64,000 nt of DNA from JBJHBP01 sp050485645 (GTDB lineage Bacteria > Pseudomonadota > Gammaproteobacteria > Steroidobacterales > Rariloculaceae), in contig JBJHBT010000007.1 of the NCBI GenBank assembly GCA_050485645.1, forward strand, positions 1 to 64,000, in the 5' to 3' direction. Made by a program: the position numbers and the translations under genes. The notes under the pieces are model-generated. The model was not told where the DNA came from. It ran no database searches and worked only from the letters and a program-made list of their open reading frames with translations. Shown one piece after another: positions 8,287 to 17,653 of this stretch. The first letter of the stretch is position 1. Every line of letters starts with the position of its first letter.

Positions 8287-9167
8287 CAGTGGTCGACGAC
8301 GGGGTGAGTGCCGCTGAAACCCAGCGACTGCAGCCGTGCGTCTACGCGATCGTACTCATCCGAATCACTCACGGGCCCCACCCGGACGCGATGCATGGTC
8401 GTGCCGCGCTCGCTGTTGGAAACGATGAACGAATTCCGGAAGCCGCTTGCATGGAGCCGGTCGACAAAGCGCTGTGCGTTGCCCTGTTCGCTGAAAGCAC
8501 CCACCTGGATGAACAGCTGCCGGGGCCGCCGTTCATCATCGGGTACCGCCGCAACGGCTTCACTGATCACAGAGAAACTTCGTCGTTCGGCCTGTATCGG
8601 CTGGGGAGGTGGCGCCGCAGCCGGTGCGCCCAGCGCACGCACTTCAACCCTGGCGGTGCCTTCGCGCACCATGTCCAGCGTCTGCGCGGCCCGATACGAC
8701 AGGTCGATGATGCGGTCACCAACAAACGGTCCACGATCATTGATGCGGACGATGACCCGATTGCCGTTGCCCAGATGGGTCACTTCCACCCAGGTCGGGA
8801 TGGGCAGGGTCGGGTGCGCAGCGGTGTACGCGTACATGTCGTAGACTTCGCCGTTGGATGTCTGCAGGCCGTGGAAGTCCTGTCCGTACCACGACGCTAC
8901 GCCGCGCTCACGGTAGCCTTCAGACGTATCCAGCACATGATAGCGGCGGCCGAACACCTCGTAGAACGGTGGATTGCCACGCGCGCTGCGTGGCTCGTCG
9001 ATCACGACATTCGCCCCCGGTGCACCGGGAACACCGGCCGTACCCGGAACCGCGACACGCTGCGGTGCGGAGCTGCAGCCCCATGCAAGCAACGCGAAGG
9101 CCATCACACAGCCGGTGAAGGCAATCCTGGGCACCGGCATCAATCCGCGGCTGTTCAACCTGCTCAT
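8286..9167 (-). CDS. rlpA: RlpA septal-ring lytic transglycosylase, lipoprotein
   Basis: An outer-membrane lipoprotein that cuts glycan strands lacking stem peptides at the septum. It is 293 aa. Lipobox LLAWGC lies near residue 30. The double-psi beta barrel (GVASWYGQDFHGLQTSNGEVYD, then RVIVRINDRGPF) fills the middle, and a C-terminal SPOR domain (LFIQVGAFSEQGNAQRFVDRL) binds denuded glycan. It overlaps mltB upstream (ATGA) and dacA downstream (TGATG), so it is part of the elongation and wall operon. Confidence 0.95.
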   Translation of the reverse strand: MSRLNSRGLMPVPRIAFTGCVMAFALLAWGCSSAPQRVAVPGTAGVPGAPGANVVIDEPRSARGNPPFYEVFGRRYHVLDTSEGYRERGVASWYGQDFHGLQTSNGEVYDMYAYTAAHPTLPIPTWVEVTHLGNGNRVIVRINDRGPFVGDRIIDLSYRAAQTLDMVREGTARVEVRALGAPAAAPPPQPIQAERRSFSVISEAVAAVPDDERRPRQLFIQVGAFSEQGNAQRFVDRLHASGFRNSFIVSNSERGTTMHRVRVGPVSDSDEYDRVDARLQSLGFSGTHPVVDH

Positions 9168-10195
9168 TGCAACACTCCTGCGCTGCGCCCTCCTGCCGCC
9201 TGAAAGGCCTCGAGCAGGGCCTCGCTCAACTGATGCACAGCCAGCGCATACATGTGGCTGCGGTTGTAACGCGTAATCACGTAGAAATTCTGATAGCCAA
9301 CCCAGTATTCAGTTCCATCCACACCTTCCAGCGCGTAGACGGCTGCCCGCGCCGAACCGGGCATTTCCGTTGCGAACATATAACCCAGCTCACTGAGTGA
9401 ATCCACGCTCTGATCGAGTTCCAGACGATTGGCGGGCTGATGGTCGGCTGCACGCGGTGATCTGGTTGCCTGATCGGCGACCGGCTCACCGGCACGCCAG
9501 CCGTGAACCTTGAAGTAATTGGCAACGCTGGAGAGGATGTCCGGCCAGTCGGTCCACAGATCGCGGCGACCGTTGCCACTGCCGTCCACGGCGTAGGCGC
9601 GATAACTGGAAGGGATGAACTGCCCGGCACCCATCGCACCGGCGTAGGACCCCAGCGCGCCGAAGACGTCGACACTCTCTTCCTGGCCCAGCAGCAGGAA
9701 ATTTTCCAGCTCCGACGTAAAGAATGTGGAACGGGGCGGATAGGCGAACGCCAGGGTGGCCAGTGAGTCCAGCACCCGGTAGGTGCCCATGCGTCGACCG
9801 AAGTAGGTCTCCACGCCGAGAATGGCCACCAGCATCTGCGCATCCACGCCGTACTCGCGCGCCGTCGCGGCGATCAGGTCCTGATGCTCGAGCCAGAACT
9901 GCACGCCGGCATCGATGCGCTCGTCGGTCACGAAGATCAGGCGGTATTCGTGCCAGGGTCGGACACGCTCGGCCGGACGGGAAATTGCATCCAGCACGCG
10001 CGTGTCGATCTGCGCATCATCAAGAATCTCGGCCAGCCGATCCCGATCAAACTGATGGCGGGAAACCATGCGTTCGATGAACTCCTGACGCGCGGCGTCC
10101 ACCGCAACCATATCCACCTGCGCCACCGCATGGCCGGGAATGAACAGCATCAGTACAGCGACGAGGAGCGTTCGCAAGACATTCGATACAGTCAT
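9164..10195 (-). CDS. mltB: Membrane-bound lytic murein transglycosylase B
   Basis: Cleaves the glycan backbone of peptidoglycan to 1,6-anhydro products. It is 343 aa with an N-terminal signal sequence (LLVAVLMLFIPGHAVAQ, no lipobox cysteine, so probably periplasmic). The catalytic glutamate is in ILGVETYFGRRMG. YAGAMGAGQFIPSSYRAYAVD and GNGRRDLWTDWPDILSSVANYF are the usual MltB/SltB blocks. Its ATG overlaps the rodA stop by 4 nt, in line with coupled translation. Confidence 0.95.
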   Translation of the reverse strand: MTVSNVLRTLLVAVLMLFIPGHAVAQVDMVAVDAARQEFIERMVSRHQFDRDRLAEILDDAQIDTRVLDAISRPAERVRPWHEYRLIFVTDERIDAGVQFWLEHQDLIAATAREYGVDAQMLVAILGVETYFGRRMGTYRVLDSLATLAFAYPPRSTFFTSELENFLLLGQEESVDVFGALGSYAGAMGAGQFIPSSYRAYAVDGSGNGRRDLWTDWPDILSSVANYFKVHGWRAGEPVADQATRSPRAADHQPANRLELDQSVDSLSELGYMFATEMPGSARAAVYALEGVDGTEYWVGYQNFYVITRYNRSHMYALAVHQLSEALLEAFQAAGGRSAGVLQ

Positions 10196-11334
10196 GGCGC
10201 CATCAACTTCCTGTGTCCATGGATCGCGGCGAGGATACCCAAACTGGCCAGCAGGGTCACCATGGACGTGCCGCCCGCGCTGATCAGCGGCAGCGGCACG
10301 CCGACGATGGGCAACAGCCCGGACACCATGCCGGCGTTCACGAAGACATAGACGAAGAACGTCAGGCTCAGTGCGCCGGCCAGCAACCGCGTATAGGTAT
10401 CCTGCGCGCAGGCGGCTATATAGAGGCCGCGTCCAACCAGTATCAGATACAGCACCAGCAGCAGCAGCAGCCCCATGAGGCCGAACTCCTCCGCCATCAC
10501 CGCGAAGATGAAGTCCGTGGCACGTTCGGGCAGAAACTCCAGGTGCGCCTGGGTGCCGTTCAGCCAGCCTTTGCCGAACAGCCCACCGGAACCGATCGCT
10601 ATCTTGGCCTGAATGGCGTTGTAGCCCGCACCCAGCGGGTCATCTTCCGGCCTCAGGAACATCAGCACCCGATTACGCTGATAGTCGAGCATGAACATCC
10701 ACAGCACCGGCGCGGCAGCAACCGCCAGCGTCAGCAGAAACGCGATGATGCGCAGACTGATGCCGGCGAGCAGAATCGCCAGACCGCCGGCCGCCATCAC
10801 CAGCAGGGCCGTACCAAGGTCCGGCTGACGAGCGATCAGCAGCACCGGCACCATGACGATCAGCGCCATGACGATCAGCTGCATGGTCGTCGGTGGCAGG
10901 GTGCGGTCGTGCAGAAACCAGGCGATCATCATCGGCACCGCCAGCTTCATCAGCTCGGACGGCTGAAAACTGAACAGCCCGACATCCAGCCAGCGCTGCG
11001 CGCCCTTGCCCACCTCGCCGTCCACCATGACCATCAGCAGCAGGAACAGGCCGGCCAGGTACAGCCATGGGCTCCAGATTCGCAGGTAGCGCGGCGGAAT
11101 CTGCGCAACGACGAAGAATGCCGCAAGACCGGCGCCCAGCCGCAGCGACTGACGGACCACCGCCGTATTCTGCTCGCCCACCGCGCTGTACAGCACGATG
11201 AAGCCGATCGCACCGATGGTCACCACCAGCAGCAGCAGCGGCACATCAACGATCAGGCCGTAGACCGTGAACGGACGGGCACCGGCGCGCTGCCGCGACC
11301 CGAATTCAATGCTGCCTAGCGACGAACTCTTCAT
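10192..11334 (-). CDS. rodA: Rod-shape peptidoglycan glycosyltransferase RodA (SEDS family)
   Basis: A multi-pass inner-membrane polymerase of lipid II in the elongasome, working with PBP2. It is 380 aa from ATG 11334, a start that overlaps mrdA by 29 nt. Many hydrophobic spans are visible. SEDS blocks include QRWLDVGLFSFQPSELMKLA, ARQPDLGTALLVMAAG with the essential aspartate region, GSGGLFGKGWLNGTQ, LPERATDFIFAV, and VPLPLISAGGTSMVT at the C-terminus. Confidence 0.97.
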   Translation of the reverse strand: MKSSSLGSIEFGSRQRAGARPFTVYGLIVDVPLLLLVVTIGAIGFIVLYSAVGEQNTAVVRQSLRLGAGLAAFFVVAQIPPRYLRIWSPWLYLAGLFLLLMVMVDGEVGKGAQRWLDVGLFSFQPSELMKLAVPMMIAWFLHDRTLPPTTMQLIVMALIVMVPVLLIARQPDLGTALLVMAAGGLAILLAGISLRIIAFLLTLAVAAAPVLWMFMLDYQRNRVLMFLRPEDDPLGAGYNAIQAKIAIGSGGLFGKGWLNGTQAHLEFLPERATDFIFAVMAEEFGLMGLLLLLVLYLILVGRGLYIAACAQDTYTRLLAGALSLTFFVYVFVNAGMVSGLLPIVGVPLPLISAGGTSMVTLLASLGILAAIHGHRKLMAP

Positions 11335-13249
11335 CAGTTTCCGCAAGATGGGCGAAATAGGCATCGAGAATGCGCCGGGTGACCGGTGCCGCGGTACGAC
11401 CTCCACCGCCGCCGTTCTCCACAATTACTGCGATCGCAATGGTCGGATCCCCCGCGGGTGCGTAGGCGATGAACAGGCCATGGTCGCGCAGGCGCTCATC
11501 GACCTCGTCCTCGATGTAGCGTTCATCCTGGCCGATGCTGAACAGTTGCGACGTGCCGGTCTTGCCGGCGATGGCGTACTGCGAGCCGAGCATCGCCGTG
11601 CGGGCGGTGCCACGCAGCTCGGTTGTCACGCCAACCGAGGCGTCGTGTACGAGCTGCCACTGATCCGGGTCGATCCCGGTGACCGACGGCAGATCCACGG
11701 GATCGACCCAGTGCATTTCACGACTGACACCGTTCTCGGTACCCGTCACCAGCCGTGGCTGATAGCGCTGACCGCGTGCCGCGAGCGTTGCCGTTGCATG
11801 CGCCAGCTGCAGCGGCGTCGTTTCCATATAGCCCTGACCGATACCGACGATCACGGTCTCGCCCGGATACCATGACTGGTCTTCGCGTCGACTGAAGTTC
11901 TGCCGCTTCCATTCGCGGCCGGGAACGATGCCGCCGGCTTCGCCGGGAATGTCGATTCCGGTGCGCTGTCCGAGCCCGAAGGACTTCAGGAACGGCTCGA
12001 TCAGGTCGATGCCCAGCCCCACCGCCAGCTGGTAGAAGTAGACGTCGCAGGACTCCACCAGCGCCTTGTGCATGTCGGTGAGTCCATGACCCTGGGGACG
12101 CCAGTCACGATAGCGGTGCGAATTCCCCGGCAGTGTGAAGAATCCGCCGCACGGGACGCCCTGATGCGGATTGAGGCTGTCGTGGTACATCGCACCCAGC
12201 CCCAGAAACGGCTTGATCGTGGACCCCGGCGGATACTGGCCCGACAGAGTGCGGTTGAACAGCGGTCGATCGCGATCGTTCCTCAGCGCCAGAAAGTCAT
12301 TGCGGCTCATGCCGACCGCGAAACGGTTGGGATCAAACGATGGCGTACTGACCAGCGCCAGCACATCGCCGTTGCGCGGATCGATGGCAACCACCGCCGC
12401 GCGCATGTCGCCGATGGCCTCGTGTGCCACCAGCTGCAGACGCATATCCAGCGCCAGCACAACGTTGTCACCGGGCACCGGCCAGCGGGTCTCCAGACCT
12501 CCCTGCGATGCGGTGAAGCGGCTGGCGCCGCTTCGGTCGCTGCCAACGTCCTGCAACACCCTGCCCTGCGCGTTGACGATCTGCTGCCGATAGCCCACCG
12601 TGCCGTGCAGGGCATTCTCGTAGCTGCGTTCCACACCGGTCTTGCCGATATGCGGCGTGCCGGCGTAATCACGTCGATCGATGCGTTCCAGATCCTCGGC
12701 ACTGATGCTGCCCACATAGCCGACGGCGTGCGCGGCCATGTCGCCGAATGGATAGTGGCGGACCAGGCCCTCCTGAATGTCCACACCGGGGAACAGATGG
12801 CGGCGAACCGCGAACGTGGCGGCCTCGGCCTCACTGAGGTTACGCAGGCGGACGCGCTCGAAACGCCGGTGCGAACGGATCAGCGTCTCGATCTGGTCGA
12901 ATTCGCCATCGTCGATCAGTCCGATGTCCTGAAGCTCGGTCAGTGTCTGATGCAGATCGGGTACCTGCTCGGGGATCAGCACCAGCTGCCAGGTAGGCAG
13001 ATTCTCGGCAATGACAATGCCGTTGCGATCAAGGATCAGCCCGCGGGTCGGCGGCAGCGGCTCGATACGCAGCCGGTTTCCCTGGGAGAGTTCGCTGAAG
13101 CGCTGATGATCCATCACCTGCAGCTGCACCAGCCGCGCCACAAGCACACCGGTCAGCAGCACGATGATCACGGCGGCGGCGATCACCCGCGACAGGAACA
13201 TGCGCTGTTCCTTCCAGTGATCCTTGAACGCTGCCGAACGTCTTGCCAT
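11306..13249 (-). CDS. mrdA: Penicillin-binding protein 2 (elongasome transpeptidase)
   Basis: Class B PBP of 647 aa that cross-links side-wall peptidoglycan with RodA. There is one N-terminal membrane anchor (VIAAAVIIVLLTGVLVARLVQL), then the pedestal domain. The transpeptidase domain has its SxxK as STIK in YPPGSTIKP, an SxD as SCD, and a KTG in AGKTGTSQ. All catalytic motifs are intact. It sits 18 bp downstream of mreD and overlaps rodA. Confidence 0.97.
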   Translation of the reverse strand: MARRSAAFKDHWKEQRMFLSRVIAAAVIIVLLTGVLVARLVQLQVMDHQRFSELSQGNRLRIEPLPPTRGLILDRNGIVIAENLPTWQLVLIPEQVPDLHQTLTELQDIGLIDDGEFDQIETLIRSHRRFERVRLRNLSEAEAATFAVRRHLFPGVDIQEGLVRHYPFGDMAAHAVGYVGSISAEDLERIDRRDYAGTPHIGKTGVERSYENALHGTVGYRQQIVNAQGRVLQDVGSDRSGASRFTASQGGLETRWPVPGDNVVLALDMRLQLVAHEAIGDMRAAVVAIDPRNGDVLALVSTPSFDPNRFAVGMSRNDFLALRNDRDRPLFNRTLSGQYPPGSTIKPFLGLGAMYHDSLNPHQGVPCGGFFTLPGNSHRYRDWRPQGHGLTDMHKALVESCDVYFYQLAVGLGIDLIEPFLKSFGLGQRTGIDIPGEAGGIVPGREWKRQNFSRREDQSWYPGETVIVGIGQGYMETTPLQLAHATATLAARGQRYQPRLVTGTENGVSREMHWVDPVDLPSVTGIDPDQWQLVHDASVGVTTELRGTARTAMLGSQYAIAGKTGTSQLFSIGQDERYIEDEVDERLRDHGLFIAYAPAGDPTIAIAVIVENGGGGGRTAAPVTRRILDAYFAHLAETDEEFVARQH

Positions 13250-13267
13250 GAGGTTCCCGTATGCGTC

Positions 13268-13759
13268 TCAGATAGGCGCGTGCGCCTGGTCGGCGCGGCG
13301 GTCGGTGAAGGTCACGATCAGTGCCCACAGCAGAATGCCGGTGAGCACTGGCGCCCAGCGTTCGATCATCGGCACCGTGCGACCGGCCACGCCATCGATC
13401 CAGAACAGCACGAACTGATACAGGGCCAGCAGCACGGCTACCGTCAGCGCCAGCTGTGACGCCGGGAACACCCGGATGCGCAGATAGAATCGCTGGCTGA
13501 TGTACACCACCAGCAGCAGCGCCAGCGCGTGCTGCCCCAGCAGCGCACCGGTCAGCGCGTCCAGCGCCAGCCCCATCAGGAACGCGCTGACCATACCGAA
13601 CCGGCCGGGCGTGACGACCGCCCAGTAGATCAGTACCAGCGGCACCCAGTCGGGCCGGAACGGCGCGATGACGGCCGGCAGCGGCACGATGGACAATGCC
13701 AGGGCGGCCACCAGGCTGACCAGCGGCCACGTCCAGCCGGTGCGGCGACGCCGTCTCAT
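13268..13759 (-). CDS. mreD: Rod shape-determining membrane protein MreD
   Basis: A 163-aa integral membrane protein with about five hydrophobic spans, and the blocks RPDWVPLVLIYWAV and AFLMGLALDALTGALLGQHAL typical of MreD. It links MreC to the RodA-PBP2 machinery. The start overlaps the mreC stop (ATGA). Confidence 0.94.
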   Translation of the reverse strand: MRRRRRTGWTWPLVSLVAALALSIVPLPAVIAPFRPDWVPLVLIYWAVVTPGRFGMVSAFLMGLALDALTGALLGQHALALLLVVYISQRFYLRIRVFPASQLALTVAVLLALYQFVLFWIDGVAGRTVPMIERWAPVLTGILLWALIVTFTDRRADQAHAPI

Positions 13760-14643
13760 TCGCTTTCCAACAGTCTGGCCGCGGCCGATTCACGCGGCGA
13801 ATCACCACCGCTCCACACCAGCAGCACCTCGCGATGCCGATCCAGCTCCGCCGCGGGCTCGGCGATCACGTCGGCGAATGACTGGCCGGGCATGAAACGC
13901 ACTTCACGAACCACGCCAACCGGATAGCCGGCCGGGAACACACCACCCAGGCCTGACGAGACCAGCAGGTCGCCGACCCGCACGTCGGCGGAGTTGGTCA
14001 GATAAGGCAGACGCAGCTGACCACTGTCGCCGGTGCCCACGGCGATGGTCCGCAGACCATTGCGGTTCACCGCCACCGGCACCGCATGATCGGCGTCGGT
14101 GATCAGCACGGCCTCCGCGGTCCACGGCCCGGTGCGGACGATCTGTCCCACCACGCCCTTGGCGTCGAGCAGCGGCTGGCCCACGTAAACCCCGTCCACC
14201 AGGCCACGGTTCAGGCTGAAACGATGCCGGTAGGGGTTGCTGTCCACGGACAGAATCTCGGCAATCAGCATGCGCTCGGCCACCTGTTCGCTGGAGTCCA
14301 GCATCGCACGCAGGCGGTCGTTTTCACGCTCCAGCGCAGCAAGGCGCTGCAGACGGACACTGGTATCCAGCGCCTCACGCCGCAGCTTCGAGTTTTCGCT
14401 GAGCAGCTGACGACGTTCCGCCAGCGAACCGCGCGCCCAGTGCCAGGCGCGGAACGGCGCATCCACGGTCACCAGCACCGGATGAACGGCGACAGTCAGT
14501 GCCTGGCGGAAACGGGTGAGATGATCCTGCCGATGGTCGATCACCATCAGCACGAGGCAGATGATGGACAACAGGGAGAAACGCAGGCCGAGAGCGACCT
14601 TGCCTCGTGCAAGGCCAGCGGCGTTTCGTCTCGGCGCTCTCAT
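13756..14643 (-). CDS. mreC: Rod shape-determining protein MreC
   Basis: A bitopic scaffold protein of 295 aa: one N-terminal membrane span (FSLLSIICLVLMVI), a periplasmic coiled coil (about residues 75-120), then the beta-barrel domains with SLNRGLVDGVYVGQPLLDAKGVVGQ and ITDADHAVPV. It activates PBP2-RodA. It lies 39 bp downstream of mreB. Confidence 0.96.
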   Translation of the reverse strand: MRAPRRNAAGLARGKVALGLRFSLLSIICLVLMVIDHRQDHLTRFRQALTVAVHPVLVTVDAPFRAWHWARGSLAERRQLLSENSKLRREALDTSVRLQRLAALERENDRLRAMLDSSEQVAERMLIAEILSVDSNPYRHRFSLNRGLVDGVYVGQPLLDAKGVVGQIVRTGPWTAEAVLITDADHAVPVAVNRNGLRTIAVGTGDSGQLRLPYLTNSADVRVGDLLVSSGLGGVFPAGYPVGVVREVRFMPGQSFADVIAEPAAELDRHREVLLVWSGGDSPRESAAARLLESE

Positions 14644-14682
14644 TGACTGCGCCCCCTGGCTGTCAGTTGATCACGAGCTCGG

Positions 14683-15726
14683 TCACTCCACAGCGAATGC
14701 ACCGGGTCCGTACTCGTCGAGCAATTCCAGCACCCGACCTCCTCCACGCGCCACACAAGTCAGCGGCTCATCGGCCACGACCACCGGCAGCCCGGTTTCC
14801 TCGGTCAGCAGTCGATCGATATCGGTGAGCAGCGCGCCACCACCGGTAAGCACGATGCCGCGCTCGGCAACGTCCGCGCCCAGTTCCGGCGGCGTCTGCT
14901 CCAGCGCCACCTTGACCGCGCCGACAATGCCCTGCAACGGCTCCTGCAGTGCCTCGAGAATCTCGTTGCTGTTCAATGTGAAGCTGCGCGGCACGCCCTC
15001 CGAAAGATTGCGTCCTTTCACGGAGATTTCCCTGACCTCCTGGCCGGGATAGGCTGAACCGATGGTGTGCTTGATGCGTTCAGCCGTTGCCTCGCCAATC
15101 AGGATACCGTAGTTGCGTCGCACATAGTTGGTGATGGCATCGTCGAACCGGTCACCGCCGATCCGCACCGAAGCGGCATAGACGATGCCGTTGAGCGAAA
15201 TCACCGCGACTTCGGATGTGCCGCCGCCGATATCCAGCACCATCGAGCCGCGCGCCTCGTGTACCGGCATGCCGGCACCGATGGCCGCGGCCATCGGTTC
15301 CTCGACCAGATACACCTTGCGCGCGCCGGCGCCTTCGGCCGATTCACGGATCGCACGGCGTTCCACCTGGGTGGAGCCGTAGGGCACGCAGACCAGCACG
15401 CGGGGGCTGGGACGGAAGTACCGGGAACCGTGCGCCTTCTTGATGAAGTGCTGCAGCATCTTCTCGGTAACGTTGAAATCGGCGATGACACCGTCCTTGA
15501 GCGGGCGGATCGCGGTGATGTGACCGGGCGTGCGGCCAAGCATATGCTTGGCCTCGAGGCCCACCGCCTCCAGCACCTTGCCACCGCGGCCGGATTCCTC
15601 GCGAATCGCGACGACCGACGGTTCATCGAGGACGATACCCCGGCCACGCACATAGATCAGGGTATTCGCGGTACCCAGATCAATGGACAGATCGTTCGAG
15701 AAATACCCGAGAAAGCTCTTTAACAT
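14683..15726 (-). CDS. mreB: Actin-like cell-shape protein MreB
   Basis: The bacterial actin that organises the elongasome, 347 aa from ATG 15726 (MLKSFLGYFS), the family's usual N-terminus. Nucleotide-binding signatures are SIDLGTANTLIYV (phosphate 1), SMVLDIGGGTSEVAVIS (phosphate 2) and GIVLTGGGALL (adenosine). An upstream in-frame start would add 19 atypical residues and is rejected. It heads the wall operon and is divergent from gatC. Confidence 0.98.
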   Translation of the reverse strand: MLKSFLGYFSNDLSIDLGTANTLIYVRGRGIVLDEPSVVAIREESGRGGKVLEAVGLEAKHMLGRTPGHITAIRPLKDGVIADFNVTEKMLQHFIKKAHGSRYFRPSPRVLVCVPYGSTQVERRAIRESAEGAGARKVYLVEEPMAAAIGAGMPVHEARGSMVLDIGGGTSEVAVISLNGIVYAASVRIGGDRFDDAITNYVRRNYGILIGEATAERIKHTIGSAYPGQEVREISVKGRNLSEGVPRSFTLNSNEILEALQEPLQGIVGAVKVALEQTPPELGADVAERGIVLTGGGALLTDIDRLLTEETGLPVVVADEPLTCVARGGGRVLELLDEYGPGAFAVE

Positions 15727-15832
15727 TGGGTGGTAAGGCTGCTGAAATACGCCAACGAAACACTTTAGCAACGGGTAGGACAATCAGCAAGCGACGTGTA
15801 TATTAGTGAGACACCGGTCACTGGTCGCCATC
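15727..15832. promoter_or_regulatory. Divergent mreB/gatC control region
   Basis: For gatC a plausible -10 TATATT lies at 15799-15804 without a good -35; transcription from it would begin near 15811. For mreB, TTGCTA (15770-15765 on the minus strand) with a weak TATTTC 16 bp further could serve as the promoter. Both are proposals from base matching only. Confidence 0.35.
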
Positions 15833-16120
15833 GTGCCGCTGGATCAGCAGTCAATCGAAAAGCTCTGCTACCTCGCCCGCCTGGAAATCACTTCAGGGGA
15901 GATTGCCGACGTTGCCGCCAAGCTGGCGAACATCGTCGCGCTGGTGGATCAGCTGGAGTCCGCCGACACGGCGCAGGTGCCGCCCATGGCCCACCCGCTG
16001 TCACGACCGCAGCGGCTGCGCGACGATGTGGTGACCGAACACGATCAGCGCCAGCTGTATCAGCGCAATGCGCCGCTGGTGGAGCACGGCCTGTATCTGG
16101 TTCCCAGGGTTATCGAATAA
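15833..16120 (+). CDS. gatC: Glutamyl-tRNA(Gln)/aspartyl-tRNA(Asn) amidotransferase subunit C
   Basis: The small clamp subunit of the GatCAB amidotransferase, 95 aa. IEKLCYLARLEIT and the C-terminal LRDDVV...RNAP pattern are characteristic. I use GTG 15833, which gives the family length. A GTG at 15806 is possible but would precede the transcript start predicted from the -10 at 15799. It leads gatC-gatA-gatB. Confidence 0.92.
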   Translation: MPLDQQSIEKLCYLARLEITSGEIADVAAKLANIVALVDQLESADTAQVPPMAHPLSRPQRLRDDVVTEHDQRQLYQRNAPLVEHGLYLVPRVIE

Positions 16121-16184
16121 CCGCGGAACCAGCCACCTCGACAACCGCGATCAGGACGGATCCTGGTCACAGCACCACCCCATC

Positions 16185-17642
16185 ATGCACGACCTCACTG
16201 TTGCCCAGCTTGCCGAACAACTGCGCTCCCGCCGCATCTCCTCCGTGGAGTTGACGCGCCATTTTCTGGAACGCGTGGCTGCCCACGATGGCGCGCTCAA
16301 TTCGTTCCTCACGGTGACCGAAGACAGCGCGATGCGCCAGGCCGCCACCGCCGACCAGCGCATCGCGCGCGGCGACCACCAGACACTCACCGGCATTCCG
16401 ATCGCGCACAAGGACATCTTCTGCACGGCCGGTATCCGCACGTCCTGCGCATCGCGCATGCTCGACGGCTTCGTCTCGCCGTACGACGCCACCGTGGTGG
16501 AGCGACTGGGCGCCGCCGGCATGGTCACGCTGGGCAAAACCAACATGGATGAGTTCGCGATGGGCTCGTCGAACGAAACCAGCTTCTACGGCCCGGTCCG
16601 CAACCCCTGGCATCACGACGTCGTGCCCGGCGGCTCTTCGGGCGGTTCGGCCGCCGCGGTGGCCGCGCGGCTGGCGCCGGCAGCCACCGGCACCGACACC
16701 GGCGGCTCGATACGCCAGCCTGCCGCGCTCACCGGCCTGACAGGACTCAAACCCACGTATGGCCGCGTTTCCCGCTACGGCATGATCGCGTTCGCGTCGA
16801 GCCTCGACCAGGCCGGCCCGCTGACGCGCACGGTCGAAGATGCGGCATTGCTGCTGGAAGCGATGGCCGGCTTCGATCCGCGCGATTCCACATCGCTGGA
16901 CGATCCGGTGCCGCCCTACTCGCAGCTGCTCGACAAACCGCTGGAGCGCCTGCGCATCGGCGTACCGGACAACTTCTTCGATGACGGACTGGATGCCGCG
17001 AATGCCGAAGCGGTGCGCGCGGCACTGCAAGTGTTCGAACAGCTCGGCGCGGAAATCCGGCCGCTGCGTCTGGACAACATTCATCTGTCCGTGCCGGCCT
17101 ACTACGTGGTCGCCCCGGCCGAAGCCTCGTCGAACCTGGCGCGCTTCGATGGCGTCCGCTTCGGTCACCGGGCGCAGACCGCCAGCGACGATCTGCAGAC
17201 GTTCTACATGCGCAACCGCGGCGAGGGCTTCGGCCCCGAGGTGAAGCGGCGCATCCTCACCGGCACCTATGTGCTCTCGGCCGGCTACTACGATGCGTAT
17301 TACCTGAAGGCGCAGCAGGTACGTCAGCTGATCAGCAACGACTTCGCCGCTGCCTTCACCGAAGTGGACCTGATCGCCGGCCCCACCACGCCCACGCCGG
17401 CGTTCGGCCTTGGTCAGAAGCTCAACGATCCGGTGCAGATGTATCTGAACGACATCTACACGATCGGTGCGAACCTCGCCGGCCTGCCGGCGCTGTCCAT
17501 TCCCTGCGGCTTCGTCAACGCGCTGCCGGTGGGACTGCAGCTGATCGCGCCACACCTGGAAGAAACCCGACTGCTGCAGGCCGGGCACTGGTTCCAGCGC
17601 GAAACCGACTGGCACCTGCGCGCGCCGCAGGCGTACGCCTGA
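16185..17642 (+). CDS. gatA: Glutamyl-tRNA(Gln) amidotransferase subunit A
   Basis: The amidase-signature subunit that releases ammonia from glutamine, 485 aa. The Ser-cisSer-Lys triad is visible: lysine in IAHKDIFCTAG, and the serines in GGSSGGSAAAV and GTDTGGSIRQPA. GLKPTYGRVSRYG and NLAGLPALSIPCG are family blocks. The start at ATG 16185 follows gatC by 64 bp. Confidence 0.97.
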   Translation: MHDLTVAQLAEQLRSRRISSVELTRHFLERVAAHDGALNSFLTVTEDSAMRQAATADQRIARGDHQTLTGIPIAHKDIFCTAGIRTSCASRMLDGFVSPYDATVVERLGAAGMVTLGKTNMDEFAMGSSNETSFYGPVRNPWHHDVVPGGSSGGSAAAVAARLAPAATGTDTGGSIRQPAALTGLTGLKPTYGRVSRYGMIAFASSLDQAGPLTRTVEDAALLLEAMAGFDPRDSTSLDDPVPPYSQLLDKPLERLRIGVPDNFFDDGLDAANAEAVRAALQVFEQLGAEIRPLRLDNIHLSVPAYYVVAPAEASSNLARFDGVRFGHRAQTASDDLQTFYMRNRGEGFGPEVKRRILTGTYVLSAGYYDAYYLKAQQVRQLISNDFAAAFTEVDLIAGPTTPTPAFGLGQKLNDPVQMYLNDIYTIGANLAGLPALSIPCGFVNALPVGLQLIAPHLEETRLLQAGHWFQRETDWHLRAPQAYA

Positions 17643-17653
17643 GGACACGCAGG

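Noticed and set aside
16167..17648. A 493-codon open frame opposite gatA
   Set aside because: The gatA amidase motifs are unambiguous on the plus strand; the antisense product is H- and R-rich shadow sequence.
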